Shown here piece by piece: positions 17,438 to 27,382 of a DNA stretch of 64,000 nt. Under the pieces are notes generated by a model, which saw nothing but the letters and a program-made list of their open reading frames with translations, ran no database searches and had not been told where the DNA came from. Made by a program: the position numbers and the translations under genes. The stretch spans positions 1 through 64,000 of the forward strand of contig JAKPGY010000076.1 of assembly GCA_029550685.1 (NCBI GenBank), given 5' to 3'. Position 1 is the stretch's first letter; each line of letters begins with the position of its first letter. This DNA comes from Bacillota bacterium. Lineage in GTDB: Bacteria; Bacillota; Syntrophomonadia; Syntrophomonadales; Syntrophomonadaceae.

Positions 17438-18754
17438 GTGAAAAAAGGCATTCACTATGTCAATCAGTTTTTCGGTCAGATAGGCGGTGAGGAATCAGCG
17501 GATTTTGAGCCGGTTATCCGGGAAGGTTTAGTAGGACCAGCTACAGCTTTAAACGAAACTTTAGCCGATGTTACTATTACCCACACTATTATTTGCGGAG
17601 ACAACTATATGGGGTCCAATACGGAAGAGGCCCTAAAAAGAATCAGCGATTTTCTGCGGGACAAGGACTTTGACATTTTCTTCGCTGGCCCCGCTTTCCG
17701 GGCTGGACGTTATGGCATTGCCTGCGGCAATGTGTGCCAAATGGTCCAGGAACAATTCAATGTGCCGGTGGTTACATCTATGAATGATGAAAACCCCGGT
17801 GTAGAAATGTTCCGCCAAAAAATGTACATCCTCAAAGGCGGAAAAAGTGCAGCCGATATGCGCAAAGATATCAAGGCCATGGCCCAGCTGGGACAAAAAC
17901 TGGCTAAGGGAGAGCCCATAGGTTCAGCCCAGGATGAAGGCTACTTTGGTCGCGGAGAGCGTCACCAGACCCTTTTAGATCCACCCATACCTGCTGCCGA
18001 CCGGGTAGTGGATATGCTGTTGAAAAAGCTTAATAACCAGCCTTTTCAAACGGAACTGCCTATTCCCGAAGCGGACCGGGTTCCGATTGCTCCAGCCGTT
18101 AAAGACTTAAGTAAAGCAACCATAGCCTTTGTCACCTCCGGAGGCATTGTACCGGCGGATAACCCGGACCGTATCCAGTCTGCCTCGGCAACCAAATGGG
18201 GTCGTTATAATATTTCCCAATATAAGGACCGTTTGCCGGCCGGGGAATATAAGACCATCCACGCCGGCTATGATCCAGCCGCTGCCAACGAAGATCCCAA
18301 CCGGATTTTCCCTCTGGATGCTCTGCGGGCGTATGAAAGGGAAGGAAAGTTCGGCAAGCTGCACGAGTATTATTACGCCACGGTGGGAACAGGTACCACT
18401 CAAGGTGAAGCAGCCCGTATGGGTCGAGAGATCTCTGAATACTTGCATGAGGCTAATGTAGACGCAGTTATTTTGGTTTCCACCTGAGGGACCTGCACTC
18501 GTTGCGGAGCAACGATAGTAAAAGAGATTGAGAAGACCGGCCTCCCCATTGTGCAAATGTGCAACCTGGTGCCCATTGCCCTCACCGTAGGTGCCAATCG
18601 AATTGTACCCACTATATCCATCCCTTATCCTCTGGGAGACCCTGACACCCCTCCGGAAGAACAATGGAAACTTCGCTATCACCGGGTCGGAGTAGCTTTG
18701 GATGCTCTGGCTACCGATATAAGCGAGCAAACCGTTTTCCGGGTAAAAGTATAG
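17438..18754 (+). CDS. Betaine/sarcosine reductase component B selenoprotein (GrdH/GrdF-like), UGA = Sec350
   Basis: Selenocysteine subunit of component B, 438 aa when the UGA at 18485-18487 is read through. Stopping there would give a truncated 349-residue product ending in VILVST. Beyond the UGA the frame continues as GTCTRCGATIVKEIEKTG to a stop at 18754, exactly the UxxCxxC-type active site of GrdB/F/H. The substrate's C-N bond is broken there and a carboxymethyl group is passed to protein A. A hairpin typical of bacterial SECIS lies just after the UGA. The GTG start at 17438 is 13 bp after the partner subunit gene. The assignment to betaine rather than sarcosine rests on the BCCT gene next door. 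Confidence 0.93.
18488..18520 (+). promoter_or_regulatory. Bacterial SECIS element of grdH-like gene
   Basis: A perfect 7-bp stem, TCGTTGC at 18499-18505 with GCAACGA at 18509-18515, closes a GGA loop. The loop G lies about 19 bases after the UGA, inside the usual spacing for SelB-binding hairpins. Confidence 0.85.
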
Positions 18755-18772
18755 TGAAAAGGAGATGAACTC

Positions 18773-20272
18773 ATGGGCAGTTCCAGGTCCAGCAACTCCG
18801 TCTATTACATTTCACTGGTAATCACTTTCCTAATCTCTGCATGGGCTATTGCTCTTCCTGAACACTTTGGCGGGGTGGCTAATGCAGTATTCAACTTTCT
18901 GGTTACTGACTTTGGCTGGCTGTATTTGCTGGCTATGTTCGTATTCGTTGCATTTTCCCTGGGGTTAGCCTTCAGCCGCTATGGCAATATTCGCCTGGGC
19001 AATGACGACGACCGTCCTGAATTCTCTACTCTAGTATGGTTTGGCATGCTGTTTGGTGCCGGCATGGGCATCGGCCTGGTTTTCTGGGGTGCTGCTGAAC
19101 CCCTAAATCACTTTGCAAGTCCTGACCTGGGAATAACCCCGTTTTCTCCCGAAGCCGCGGATTTTGCCATGTTTGCCTCTTTCTTTCACTGGGGATTTCA
19201 CCCCTGGGCCAATTACTGTATTATAGGAATGGCCCTGGCTTATTTCCAGTTTCGCCGGAATAAGCCAGGCTTGATCAGCACCATCTTTATCCCCTTGTTA
19301 GGTGAAGAAAGGGTAAGAGGTCCCATCGGACAGACTATTGATGTTTTGGCCGTGTTCGCAACCGTAGCCGGGGTGGCTACCTCTCTGGGACTGGGCACCC
19401 TGCAGATAGGCAGTGGCCTTAATTTCCTGTTTAACCTGCCGGTTACCACCATAACAACTCTGGGGATTATTGCCGTAATCGCGGTAATCTACATCTGGAC
19501 CGCGGTCAGCGGCATTGAGAGAGGCATAAAGTGGCTGGCCAATATCAATTTGACTCTGGCCTTTGTTATTGCGCTGCTGGCTATTTTAATAGGTCCTACC
19601 GTTAAAATGATCAATGTTTTTACCAATTCTTTGGGCGTTTATATAAACCAGTTCATCCAGGAGAGTATGCGTATCAACGCCTTTGGTGACAACTCCTGGA
19701 TAGATGGCTGGCGTATTTTCTACTGGGCCTGGTGGATTGCCTGGGCGCCTTTTGTGGGCACATTTATTGCCCGTATATCCCGGGGCAGAACTATCCGGGA
19801 GTTTGTTCTGGGAGTAACGGTGGTTCCTGCTTTGGCTTCCCTGGTATGGTTTGCTATATTCGGAACTCTGGCTTTGGAAACGGGTCCCGAGATTGCCAAA
19901 CAAGCCGTACAGGTAACGGAAACCGCTTTGTTTGTGGTACTGCGGCAGTACCCGCTGTTTACTTTAATCTCAGCTATTGTGGTGGTACTGCTGGTAACCT
20001 TTTTCGTAACCTCAGCCAATTCAGCAACTTTCGTGCTGGGGATGTTTTCCTCTCACGGTGATTTGGACCCTACCGCAGGTAAAAAGCTAGCCTGGGGAGT
20101 AATCCAGGCTCTGCTGGCTCTTGGCTTGTTGTTGGCGGGCGGTCTAAAGACCCTGCAGATTGCTTCCATAGCAGCAGCTTTCCCCTTTGCCATCGTAATG
20201 CTGCTAGCCTGCGTTTCCCTATACCGGGCGGTTCAGGAAGAGTATCCCGCCGTGAATGCTAAGGACGGTTGA
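18773..20272 (+). CDS. BCCT family transporter (glycine betaine type)
   Basis: Betaine/carnitine/choline transporter of 499 aa with twelve membrane helices. The glycine-rich helix 3 reads GAGMGIGLVFWGAAEP, like sodium-coupled betaine carriers such as BetP/OpuD. The Trp-rich signature FYWAWWIAWAPFVGTFIARIS forms the substrate cage in helix 8. No long regulatory C-terminal tail is present, so it is probably a catabolic uptake system rather than an osmosensor. It starts at ATG 18773 after AAAGGAGATG, 18 bp behind the reductase selenoprotein, and very likely supplies that enzyme. Confidence 0.93.
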   Translation: MGSSRSSNSVYYISLVITFLISAWAIALPEHFGGVANAVFNFLVTDFGWLYLLAMFVFVAFSLGLAFSRYGNIRLGNDDDRPEFSTLVWFGMLFGAGMGIGLVFWGAAEPLNHFASPDLGITPFSPEAADFAMFASFFHWGFHPWANYCIIGMALAYFQFRRNKPGLISTIFIPLLGEERVRGPIGQTIDVLAVFATVAGVATSLGLGTLQIGSGLNFLFNLPVTTITTLGIIAVIAVIYIWTAVSGIERGIKWLANINLTLAFVIALLAILIGPTVKMINVFTNSLGVYINQFIQESMRINAFGDNSWIDGWRIFYWAWWIAWAPFVGTFIARISRGRTIREFVLGVTVVPALASLVWFAIFGTLALETGPEIAKQAVQVTETALFVVLRQYPLFTLISAIVVVLLVTFFVTSANSATFVLGMFSSHGDLDPTAGKKLAWGVIQALLALGLLLAGGLKTLQIASIAAAFPFAIVMLLACVSLYRAVQEEYPAVNAKDG

Positions 20273-20294
20273 TAGCCAACCGTCCTTAGTTTTT
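20261..20294 (+). terminator. Terminator of the betaine reductase/BCCT operon
   Basis: AAGGACGGTTG (20261-20271) pairs perfectly with CAACCGTCCTT (20277-20287), then AGTTTTT. The left arm includes the last codons of the BCCT gene. Confidence 0.85.
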
Positions 20295-21459
20295 ATGGTT
20301 GTACAGGTTTAAGACGGGCTCCGCTTTTTATACCTAAACTTCCGTCCCGCACTACCAATTGCCCGGGCTGGATCCCCGATACAACCTCTACGAACTGTTG
20401 ATTTTTCTCTCCAATTTGCACCGGTTGAATAACCATACGGTTATCAACCACCATCATAACCTGATTGCTGCCATCACTATTGACCTGCACCGTCTCCCGG
20501 GGCAGCAGAACAACATTTTCCTTATGAACGGTTTCTATGTTTACCCTTACTTCATACCCAGGACGCAAATTCCCGGTTTCATCAAGATTTATCAATACCG
20601 GCACCCTTCTTTGGATAACTCCCAGAGCAGATACTCTCTCATAAGCCTGGGGATAGATTTTAGAAACCTGGCCGGACAGGCTCTCTTCTCCTAAAACCGG
20701 CGAGGTTATGATGGCCTTTTGACCAATTTGCACTAACCGTATCTCATCGCTCAAGAGTTCGGTTCTTACTTCCATTCCATTCCCGGCGGCGATTTGGGCC
20801 AGCAAGGTTCCGGGGGCTACCAGCTGCCCTTCCTTGACCGGCACATCCAGCAAGGTGCCCTCTACGGCACTTCTGACCTCCAATTCTGCACTCTTGCGCA
20901 AAAGAGCATCCAGCATCTGCTCCTGGTTTTGCAGCTGCTTGGTCAACCCGGCTGTGCTGCTTTCCAGCTGGGCCAGCTGATTCTCCATTTGTGACAGTTC
21001 CAGCAGGGCAGCCTCATACTCTGCTGCTGCCAGAGCCCCGGCCTCCAGCAACGCTTTCTTTCTAGCCAGGTTATCCTGGGCCTGCTTTAGCTTAGCCTGC
21101 CCGGAAACCAAAGCCAATTGGGATGCCTCCAGCTGTGATTCCACCTGAGCCAGCTGAGACTGTACTGAAGCCAATTCTGCTTCCAATTCAGGACTGGTCA
21201 GAACCATCACCAGCTGCCCTTTTTCCACCCTATCCCCGGCTTCCAGCAAAACCTGGCTGATCTTTGCGGCCTGGGTTGCCTGAATCTGCTGTTCCTCAAT
21301 AACCTGCACATATCCAGTTTCCTCAATAACCTGGGTAAATGTCCCTTTCTCAGCCCGGACAACCTCTACCTGCTGTCCGCCGCTCACAACCGCCGCCGCT
21401 GCCACCAGCAGCACAACTACAGCTACAACAGCGGCTAACCAGGTTTTCTTGATCTTCAT
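20293..21459 (-). CDS. HlyD/RND-type efflux membrane fusion protein
   Basis: Adaptor subunit of an ABC efflux system, 388 aa. An N-terminal membrane anchor (about residues 5-26) is followed by a lipoyl half, a long Gln/Glu/Leu coiled coil (about 90-190), the second lipoyl half (LDVPVKEGQLVAPGTLLAQI) and beta-barrel domains. The C-terminal GIQPGQLVVRDGSLGIKSGARLKP is typical of MacA-like proteins. It is the last gene of the minus-strand operon TetR, ATPase, FtsX permease, adaptor. In Firmicutes such adaptors work without an outer-membrane channel. Confidence 0.9.
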   Translation of the reverse strand: MKIKKTWLAAVVAVVVLLVAAAAVVSGGQQVEVVRAEKGTFTQVIEETGYVQVIEEQQIQATQAAKISQVLLEAGDRVEKGQLVMVLTSPELEAELASVQSQLAQVESQLEASQLALVSGQAKLKQAQDNLARKKALLEAGALAAAEYEAALLELSQMENQLAQLESSTAGLTKQLQNQEQMLDALLRKSAELEVRSAVEGTLLDVPVKEGQLVAPGTLLAQIAAGNGMEVRTELLSDEIRLVQIGQKAIITSPVLGEESLSGQVSKIYPQAYERVSALGVIQRRVPVLINLDETGNLRPGYEVRVNIETVHKENVVLLPRETVQVNSDGSNQVMMVVDNRMVIQPVQIGEKNQQFVEVVSGIQPGQLVVRDGSLGIKSGARLKPVQP

Positions 21460-21474
21460 AGGCGCTCTCCCCTC

Positions 21475-23850
21475 TTAATCTCGGTTTTTCAGGGCTTCAA
21501 CCATATCTATTTGTCCTGTTTTGCGGATAGCCAATTGCTGGCCTATCCCGATGAAAATTAAAGCCAGCAGGGCGGCAATCAAATAGGTACGAGGATAAAT
21601 AATTGCCGGCATGCTGTAAAGATCGGTACTGATACTGGCCATCAGGGCACTTCCCATAACTTTGCCAGCCGGCAATCCGATTACAATTCCCAGTACAGCC
21701 TGTATCCCGGTCTCCTTACGCAGCAGGCCGGCTATTTCCCCCTGGGAAAAACCAAGGACTCGCAGGGAAGCCAGTTCCCTTCTGCGTTCCTGAAAAGTCA
21801 TTATCGAAGTGTTGTACACGATAGCCAGCCCCAATAATCCCGCCATCAGAACCATAATGGCAATAAATACAATTATGGTGTCCATATACTGCAGAAAAGC
21901 AGCTTGTTCCCGCTGGGGACTCAATACTGAACTGACCCCGGTCATTTCATACAGGCGAGTCTCCACGCTTTTCATTTCCGGCCGGTCCAGTTTCAGCATC
22001 ACTGCGGACACCGCCTGGCTTTCCCCTAGGAGACGGTTAGCCGTTTCCCATGATATATAAGATCCGCTGCCGGACATAGGCTGATTAACTCCTGTTATGC
22101 GCAGGTGATCGGTCCGGGTTGGTCCGATTCCTAGAGTGGTTTGCACCTCTACCTCATCACCAGGTTTGAGTCCCAATTTGTCAGCGATTCTTTTGCTGAG
22201 CAAAATACCCTCTTCCGGAATCTGCTTCTGCTGGCCATGCATGTCGTATACTTTTCTGAGCTCACCGGTTACCCCAGCTCCTACCAGCAGTTCGTCCTCC
22301 GCCCGTTCACCCACTTTTATTTTCACGGGCACTTCCAGGAGGGGTTCCATTTTTTGCACTTCGCTCCAGCGGTTCCAGTAGGCAACATCGGTATACTTGA
22401 CCGGTTGGGTAAACCTGACTATATAGTCATAGCGGTTGCTCATGGAAAAACTCTGCTGCAGCAAGTAGTCTACGGCATCATTGGAAAACAGAGCAAAAAT
22501 CAGCAGGCATACTGTAAATACTACTCCCAGCACGGTAACCGCAAAACGCATCCGGTTGCGCAGGATAGAACGCAGGCTCATCTTCCAGCTGCTGCTAAGA
22601 TGCTGCCACAGCCAGGTCCAGTTTTCCAGCAGGGTATGCTTCCCGGAAGCAGGCGGTTCCGGGCGCATGGCTTCGGCGGGACGAATGCGGACTACTGACC
22701 GGGAAGCATACAGTCCCGCTGCCCCACCCACCACCAGGCTGATTACCACACTGCGGATTACTACAGATAGATTGATTCCTCCGATAGTACTGGGCAGATT
22801 AAAAAACTGGGCATAAACCTGAGACATACCTGCCGCCATGCTGATTCCCAGAGCAATTCCCAGAACTGAACCGACACCGCTCACCAGCAGAGCGTAACTG
22901 GTATAATTACCCATAATTTGCAAGCTGCTGTAGCCCAGAGCTTTCATCACACCAATCGGCAGTCGCTGGGTCTTTATCAACCGGCTGATAATCACAGACT
23001 GAATGGCCGCCGCAATCAAGAAAAATACCAGCGGCAGCGAATCAGACATGGTCTTCAGCCCCTCCAGTTCTGCCTGCAGGGCAGCATGGCTTAACTGGTC
23101 ACGGCGGGGATAACTGGCCAAATTGCCATAGGGCTCCAGAATTCTTTCTATTTCTCTGACCACCGCACTCTCATCTGCTCCCGGTGCCAGGTCAATTACC
23201 ACTTGATTAATCTGGCCGGAATAGTTCAGAATTTGCTGGGCCTGTATTTGCGGTATCATAATAATGCCAAAACGCCCCGGCTCAGGTACAAGAGCCCCGC
23301 TATCCGGCATGGGATAAATAAATTCCGGGCTTATAGCAGTTCCTATAACCGTCAGGGCTGCCTTCTTGCCATCGGCAATAACCTCCAGCCTATCACCAAT
23401 GGACAGGTGGTTGGCGGCAAAAAACTGGGGATCAACTAAAACTCCCACATTTCCTGCCGGGCTTTCCTCAAACCAGCTGCCCGACAGCAAATGCAGGCGG
23501 TTTACTTCTCCTTCCAGAGGTAGGGGATAACCGGTCAGCCTGCCGATAGCCCGTTGGTCCTCAGCTTTGACAATGGGTATATCCTTTTGCACCCGGCCGG
23601 TAGCTTTTATAACTCCCGGTACCGCTTCGATCCTGCTCACTACGGATTCGGGAGCCTTCACCACAGCAAAGGTATAATCAGCGAACCGGTATTCCTGGTA
23701 AAACCGCTCCTGGGACTGGCTCATATTGGAAAAAGCCGTATTCATACCGATATATATCATGACTCCCAGCATAACAATCAGAACCAGAGCCACAAACTGT
23801 CCCCAGCTGGCGGTTACCATGCGTACTAGTTTGCGGGTTAGGGTAGTCAT
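21475..23850 (-). CDS. ABC transporter permease, two FtsX domains
   Basis: Large membrane subunit of about 791 aa. One N-terminal helix precedes an extracytoplasmic MacB-type domain (about residues 45-235), an FtsX block of three helices (about 270-385), a central helix, a second extracytoplasmic domain (about 465-640) and a final FtsX block (about 660-790). ATG 23850 overlaps the ATPase stop (TGATG), so the two are translationally coupled. Together with the ATPase and adaptor it would form an efflux or lipoprotein/lipid-handling machine of the MacB/LolCDE superfamily. The substrate is unknown. Confidence 0.9.
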   Translation of the reverse strand: MTTLTRKLVRMVTASWGQFVALVLIVMLGVMIYIGMNTAFSNMSQSQERFYQEYRFADYTFAVVKAPESVVSRIEAVPGVIKATGRVQKDIPIVKAEDQRAIGRLTGYPLPLEGEVNRLHLLSGSWFEESPAGNVGVLVDPQFFAANHLSIGDRLEVIADGKKAALTVIGTAISPEFIYPMPDSGALVPEPGRFGIIMIPQIQAQQILNYSGQINQVVIDLAPGADESAVVREIERILEPYGNLASYPRRDQLSHAALQAELEGLKTMSDSLPLVFFLIAAAIQSVIISRLIKTQRLPIGVMKALGYSSLQIMGNYTSYALLVSGVGSVLGIALGISMAAGMSQVYAQFFNLPSTIGGINLSVVIRSVVISLVVGGAAGLYASRSVVRIRPAEAMRPEPPASGKHTLLENWTWLWQHLSSSWKMSLRSILRNRMRFAVTVLGVVFTVCLLIFALFSNDAVDYLLQQSFSMSNRYDYIVRFTQPVKYTDVAYWNRWSEVQKMEPLLEVPVKIKVGERAEDELLVGAGVTGELRKVYDMHGQQKQIPEEGILLSKRIADKLGLKPGDEVEVQTTLGIGPTRTDHLRITGVNQPMSGSGSYISWETANRLLGESQAVSAVMLKLDRPEMKSVETRLYEMTGVSSVLSPQREQAAFLQYMDTIIVFIAIMVLMAGLLGLAIVYNTSIMTFQERRRELASLRVLGFSQGEIAGLLRKETGIQAVLGIVIGLPAGKVMGSALMASISTDLYSMPAIIYPRTYLIAALLALIFIGIGQQLAIRKTGQIDMVEALKNRD

Positions 23851-24560
23851 CACCAGTCAATCCTTTCTGGGGGAACCGGTTGCTGGTTAACGGTAATATC
23901 AGCGATTTTTCCGCTGCGCATACGCACCACCCGGTCGGCTATGGCACCAATAGCAGTATTATGGGTTACAATAATTACCGTACCGGAGCGTTTTGGGCGG
24001 ATATCATACAGCAAACGGAGCACATTCTTACCGGTTTCAAAATCCAATGCTCCCGTAGGCTCATCACACAGCAAAAGGCGGGGCTGCTTCACAATAGCCC
24101 GGGCTATGGCCACCCGCTGCTGCTCTCCGCCGCTTAATTGGGAAGGGAAGTGATCCCGGCGATCCAGCAGGCCTACTTCCTGCAGTACTTCGTCCACCGG
24201 GCGGGGGCTATTCACCAGCTCAGCAGCTAAAGCCACATTTTCGGCAGCAGTCAGGTCAGGAATCAAGTTGTAAAACTGGAAAACGAACCCCACCTCACGG
24301 CGGCGATAATTGGTAAGTTCTTTTTCCGCTGCACTAGTAAGAGGTTTCCCCGCAAAATATATTTCTCCAGTGCTGGGCTGATCAATACCGCCCATCAGGT
24401 TCAAGAGCGTGCTCTTGCCTGAGCCGCTGGGTCCCAGTATCACCAGCAGTTCCCCGTCATAAATATCCAAAGTGGTCGCTTTTAGAGCTTCCACTTGAAC
24501 CTCGCCCATAACATAAGTTTTGCTGACACTTTGTAAGCTCATTAAAATTGGCGATGTCAT
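23850..24560 (-). CDS. ABC transporter ATPase, MacB/LolD type
   Basis: ATPase of the FtsX-permease transporter, 236 aa from ATG 24560, which lies 6 bases behind AAAGGAGAT. The frame stays open further upstream without a better start. Walker A is GPSGSGKST, the Q-loop region is [17 protein letters not shown], the signature is [14 protein letters not shown], and Walker B is [12 protein letters not shown]. These are the hallmarks of the LolD/MacB subclass. It lies directly after a TetR gene and overlaps the permease gene. Confidence 0.93.
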   Translation of the reverse strand: MTSPILMSLQSVSKTYVMGEVQVEALKATTLDIYDGELLVILGPSGSGKSTLLNLMGGIDQPSTGEIYFAGKPLTSAAEKELTNYRRREVGFVFQFYNLIPDLTAAENVALAAELVNSPRPVDEVLQEVGLLDRRDHFPSQLSGGEQQRVAIARAIVKQPRLLLCDEPTGALDFETGKNVLRLLYDIRPKRSGTVIIVTHNTAIGAIADRVVRMRSGKIADITVNQQPVPPERIDW

Positions 24561-24600
24561 TCCATTATCTCCTTTGGTACGGTAATGCCCTGATACTAGG

Positions 24601-25224
24601 CTATTTATCCTTGGAAGCACCCAACCCATTTTGCAAAAATTCCATATAGTAATCGGTCTGCTGCTTTATCTGGGCTTGATCCAGATCGCCATCGCTGCTG
24701 TCCAGTATCAGCTGGCCAAGTGCCATCAGGGTATATTTGAGCAGTTTCTTGGTAAATTCGGGGTCCATATCCTGGCGCAGTTCTCCCTTTTGCTGCGCTT
24801 CGGTCACTGCAGCATCAAAGGCCTGGTCATAATATGCCGGCATCAGGGCTAAAGCTTTGGCTTTCAGCTCCGGGTTTTTCAAGACATTCAATAGAAAAGC
24901 ACTTAATTCCGGGCGCTGCCTGGCAAATTCAATCCCCCCGGCCATCTGTAAACGAAGCTGGTCAAAGAAACCCAGGGTTTCATGGCCAGGACAATTCTGC
25001 ACTATCCACTGGCTGATAAAAGCTAACTTCTCTTGAGCCGCGCGATGAATAACATTGTTGAACAACTCTTCCTTGTTGGCGAAGTGATGATAAAAGCTGC
25101 CCTTGGAAATACCCGCTCGCTTGATTATCTGATTCAGGGACGCTGAATCAAAACCTCGGTCCGCAAATTCTTTCAAGGCTTCATATATCAATTTTTCCTT
25201 GGGGGTAAAGTCTTTGTCTTCCAT
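24601..25224 (-). CDS. TetR/AcrR family regulator of the efflux operon
   Basis: Repressor of 207 aa with an N-terminal helix-turn-helix (about residues 10-55, ASLNQIIKRAGISKGSFYHHFANKEELF) and a helical ligand domain. It is the first gene of the minus-strand TetR-ATPase-permease-adaptor operon. Two overlapping palindromic sites immediately upstream of its start fit autoregulation. The HTH resembles AcrR/QacR-like multidrug sensors. The inducer is unknown. Confidence 0.88.
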   Translation of the reverse strand: MEDKDFTPKEKLIYEALKEFADRGFDSASLNQIIKRAGISKGSFYHHFANKEELFNNVIHRAAQEKLAFISQWIVQNCPGHETLGFFDQLRLQMAGGIEFARQRPELSAFLLNVLKNPELKAKALALMPAYYDQAFDAAVTEAQQKGELRQDMDPEFTKKLLKYTLMALGQLILDSSDGDLDQAQIKQQTDYYMEFLQNGLGASKDK

Positions 25225-25247
25225 AGGTTTAACACTCCCGCTGGGTA

Positions 25248-25277
25248 TGGACCAGCCGGTCTAGACCAGTTGGTCTA
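25248..25277. promoter_or_regulatory. Double TetR-type operator
   Basis: TAGACCA-GT-TGGTCTA at 25262-25277 is a perfect 7+7 palindrome. TGGACCAGCCGGTCTA at 25248-25263 is an imperfect copy that shares its last two bases. The pair ends 24 bp before the TetR start codon, so a bound repressor would sit in the promoter/leader region. Confidence 0.7.
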
Positions 25278-25433
25278 ATCCCAGTCTAGTTTAGTTTTCC
25301 CGCCGCGTCAATGGGGCTTTTATCCACCTATTCCTGCCCCTTCAGACAGTACTTCAAGGTGTTTTTAGCAAGGGCGGATTTTCTGAGCTGCCACAGGGAA
25401 ATATAGGGAAAAGCCAACAAGGTAAGGTAAGTT

Positions 25434-26282
25434 ATGAAAAGAGTACTGGTAAGCTTTCTTTTATTGAATGTGGGGGCATTTATGGACGCCGCCGGCTTCT
25501 ACTTTTTCCTGTCCCCGGACAACATTGCTGCCGGGGGCATTAACGGCCTGGCGCTGGTTCTTAATCACTACCTGCCTTTTTTGCCTTTAGGGGCTCTGGT
25601 ATTAATATTAAGTATTATATTGTTAACCACCGGATTCGTCCTGATTGGCACCAGTTTTGGGGTAAAGACCGTTTATTGCAGCATTATCATTCCCCTTTGG
25701 ATATGGGCTTTGGAAAAGCTGTATCCCCTGAAAAATCCGCTGGCAGAAGATTTGCTCATTCAAATGATTTTTGGAGTCATAATATCCAGCATCGGTTTAG
25801 CCATTCTCTTTAACCAGAATGCTTCCTCAGGAGGCACTGATATTGCTGCCCGTATCCTCTACAAGTATTACAGTCTGGATATGGGTAAAGGGCTGTTTGT
25901 TATTGATTTCTTCATTGTTATTTCCGCCGCTTTTACTTTCGGCATTGAAAAAGGCCTCTATGCTTTACTGGGTGTTATATTATACAGCTTTGCCATCGAT
26001 TACATAATCGAAGGAATCGACACCAGCCAGCAGGTTACCATTATTACCCGGGAAACGGAAAGGGTCAGGGAATTCATAGTGAATGAGCTGGGACGGGGAG
26101 TAACCATCTATAAAGCTCAGGGCGGTTACTCCTTGGAAGATAGGGATGTATTAGTAACCATAGTAAAACGCCGGGAATATATCAAGCTGCGAGATTACAT
26201 CCGCCTCCTGGACAACCATGCTTTTATTGCTGTACAAACTACCCACAAAGTATTGGGAGAAGGGTTTGCCCCGCTGGATTAG
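25434..26282 (+). CDS. YitT family membrane protein (DUF161/DUF2179)
   Basis: Membrane protein of 282 aa. Five hydrophobic segments (about residues 5-200) form the YitT domain, with FFLSPDNIAAGGINGLALVLNH and NQNASSGGTDIAARIL typical of the family. A C-terminal soluble DUF2179 domain (about 215-275) contains GRGVTIYKAQGGYS. The function of the family is not established. The start is ATG 25434. The ribosome site is weak (AAGGTAAGG). It is convergent with msrAB with only 4 bp between stop codons. Confidence 0.9.
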   Translation: MKRVLVSFLLLNVGAFMDAAGFYFFLSPDNIAAGGINGLALVLNHYLPFLPLGALVLILSIILLTTGFVLIGTSFGVKTVYCSIIIPLWIWALEKLYPLKNPLAEDLLIQMIFGVIISSIGLAILFNQNASSGGTDIAARILYKYYSLDMGKGLFVIDFFIVISAAFTFGIEKGLYALLGVILYSFAIDYIIEGIDTSQQVTIITRETERVREFIVNELGRGVTIYKAQGGYSLEDRDVLVTIVKRREYIKLRDYIRLLDNHAFIAVQTTHKVLGEGFAPLD

Positions 26283-26286
26283 GCTG

Positions 26287-27258
26287 TCATTTATCAAACA
26301 GGTGACGGTATTCACCATAGCCTTCCTTCTCCAAGTCTTCCTTGGGTATGAAACGCAGGGCGGCTGAATTAATACAATAGCGTAAACCGGCAGGTGCCGG
26401 ACCGTCGTTAAATACATGACCCAGGTGAGAGTCAGCCTGGCGGCTGCGTACTTCGGTGCGCACCATACCATGACTCTTATCCAGCTTTTCTATAATACTG
26501 CTGTGATCGATGGGACGAGTAAAACTGGGCCAGCCACAGCCGGAATCAAATTTATCCAGAGAAGTAAACAATGGCTCCCCGGACACTACATCCACATAAA
26601 TCCCTTCCCGGTTATTATCCCAATACTCATTACGAAAAGGCGGTTCGGTAGCATTGTTCTGGGTCACATCAAACTGCAGCTTGGTTAACCTTTTACGCAG
26701 CTCATCAAGATTTAAAGCCGGCTTTCCCCAGGTCTCTTCGAGAAAAGCCTCTCTTCCTGACCCCCGCTTATATTGGCCATAATGAACCGGGTTTTTTTTA
26801 TGATAATCCTGGTGGTAGTCCTCCGCCGGGTAGAATTCCGATGCAGGCAGGATTTTGGTAACAATCGGTGCTTGGAAATACCCGCTGGCTTGCAGGCGGT
26901 CTCGTGACTCCTCGGCCTGCTTTTTTTGCTGCTCATCATGGTAGAAAATTGCCGTCTGATAGGACTGGCCTCGATCATGGAACTGCCCTCCCGGGTCAGT
27001 GGGATCAATCTGCCTCCAAAAAATCTCTAACAACTCAGGATAGGAAATGCGGCTGGGATCATAAGTTACCTGAACTGCTTCATAATGCCCGGTTTGACCG
27101 GAACATACTTCTCTATAGGTAGGGTTTTCTTTATGGCCGCCGGTATATCCTGATACTACTTGCAGGACCCCTTCTTGTTCCTGAAAAGGTGCCACCATAC
27201 ACCAGAAGCAGCCCCCGGCAAAAGTGGCTTTATCTGTCTTGAGGTTCTCTTTGTTCAT
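26287..27258 (-). CDS. msrAB: Bifunctional peptide methionine sulfoxide reductase MsrA/MsrB
   Basis: Fusion of 323 aa that repairs both stereoisomers of oxidised methionine. MsrA occupies about residues 10-165. GGCFWC carries the catalytic Cys17, which is selenocysteine in some relatives but is Cys here. MsrB occupies about 185-315. [11 protein letters not shown] and [11 protein letters not shown] mark it, with the second motif holding its catalytic Cys. The start is ATG 27258 after GAGGTG. Thioredoxin would be the reductant. In a strict anaerobe this is an oxygen-stress defence gene. Confidence 0.96.
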   Translation of the reverse strand: MNKENLKTDKATFAGGCFWCMVAPFQEQEGVLQVVSGYTGGHKENPTYREVCSGQTGHYEAVQVTYDPSRISYPELLEIFWRQIDPTDPGGQFHDRGQSYQTAIFYHDEQQKKQAEESRDRLQASGYFQAPIVTKILPASEFYPAEDYHQDYHKKNPVHYGQYKRGSGREAFLEETWGKPALNLDELRKRLTKLQFDVTQNNATEPPFRNEYWDNNREGIYVDVVSGEPLFTSLDKFDSGCGWPSFTRPIDHSSIIEKLDKSHGMVRTEVRSRQADSHLGHVFNDGPAPAGLRYCINSAALRFIPKEDLEKEGYGEYRHLFDK

Positions 27259-27336
27259 AAATGTTCACCTCAACAATTGGTTTTATCATCTAATTTTCCA
27301 AAAACCCGGGGTTCTCATGCAACCAGTAAATAGAAA

Positions 27337-27352
27337 GCGCCCGAAGGGGCGC
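27337..27352 (-). terminator. Terminator downstream of the zinc-ribbon gene
   Basis: GCGCCC-GAAG-GGGCGC forms a 6-bp GC stem with a tetraloop, followed on the minus strand by TTTC. It is about 30 bp after the zinc-ribbon gene stop. Confidence 0.6.
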
Positions 27353-27382
27353 AGGCTGTGACAATAGCATAATGCGGGCAGA

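Noticed and set aside
18485-18754. GrdH/F-like gene as a truncated pseudogene with a separate downstream ORF
   Set aside because: The frame continues past the UGA with the family's active site and a SECIS hairpin, so recoding explains the stop.
27259-27336. MsrAB as a selenoprotein
   Set aside because: The catalytic position of MsrA is a normal Cys codon (GGCFWC) and no in-frame UGA exists.
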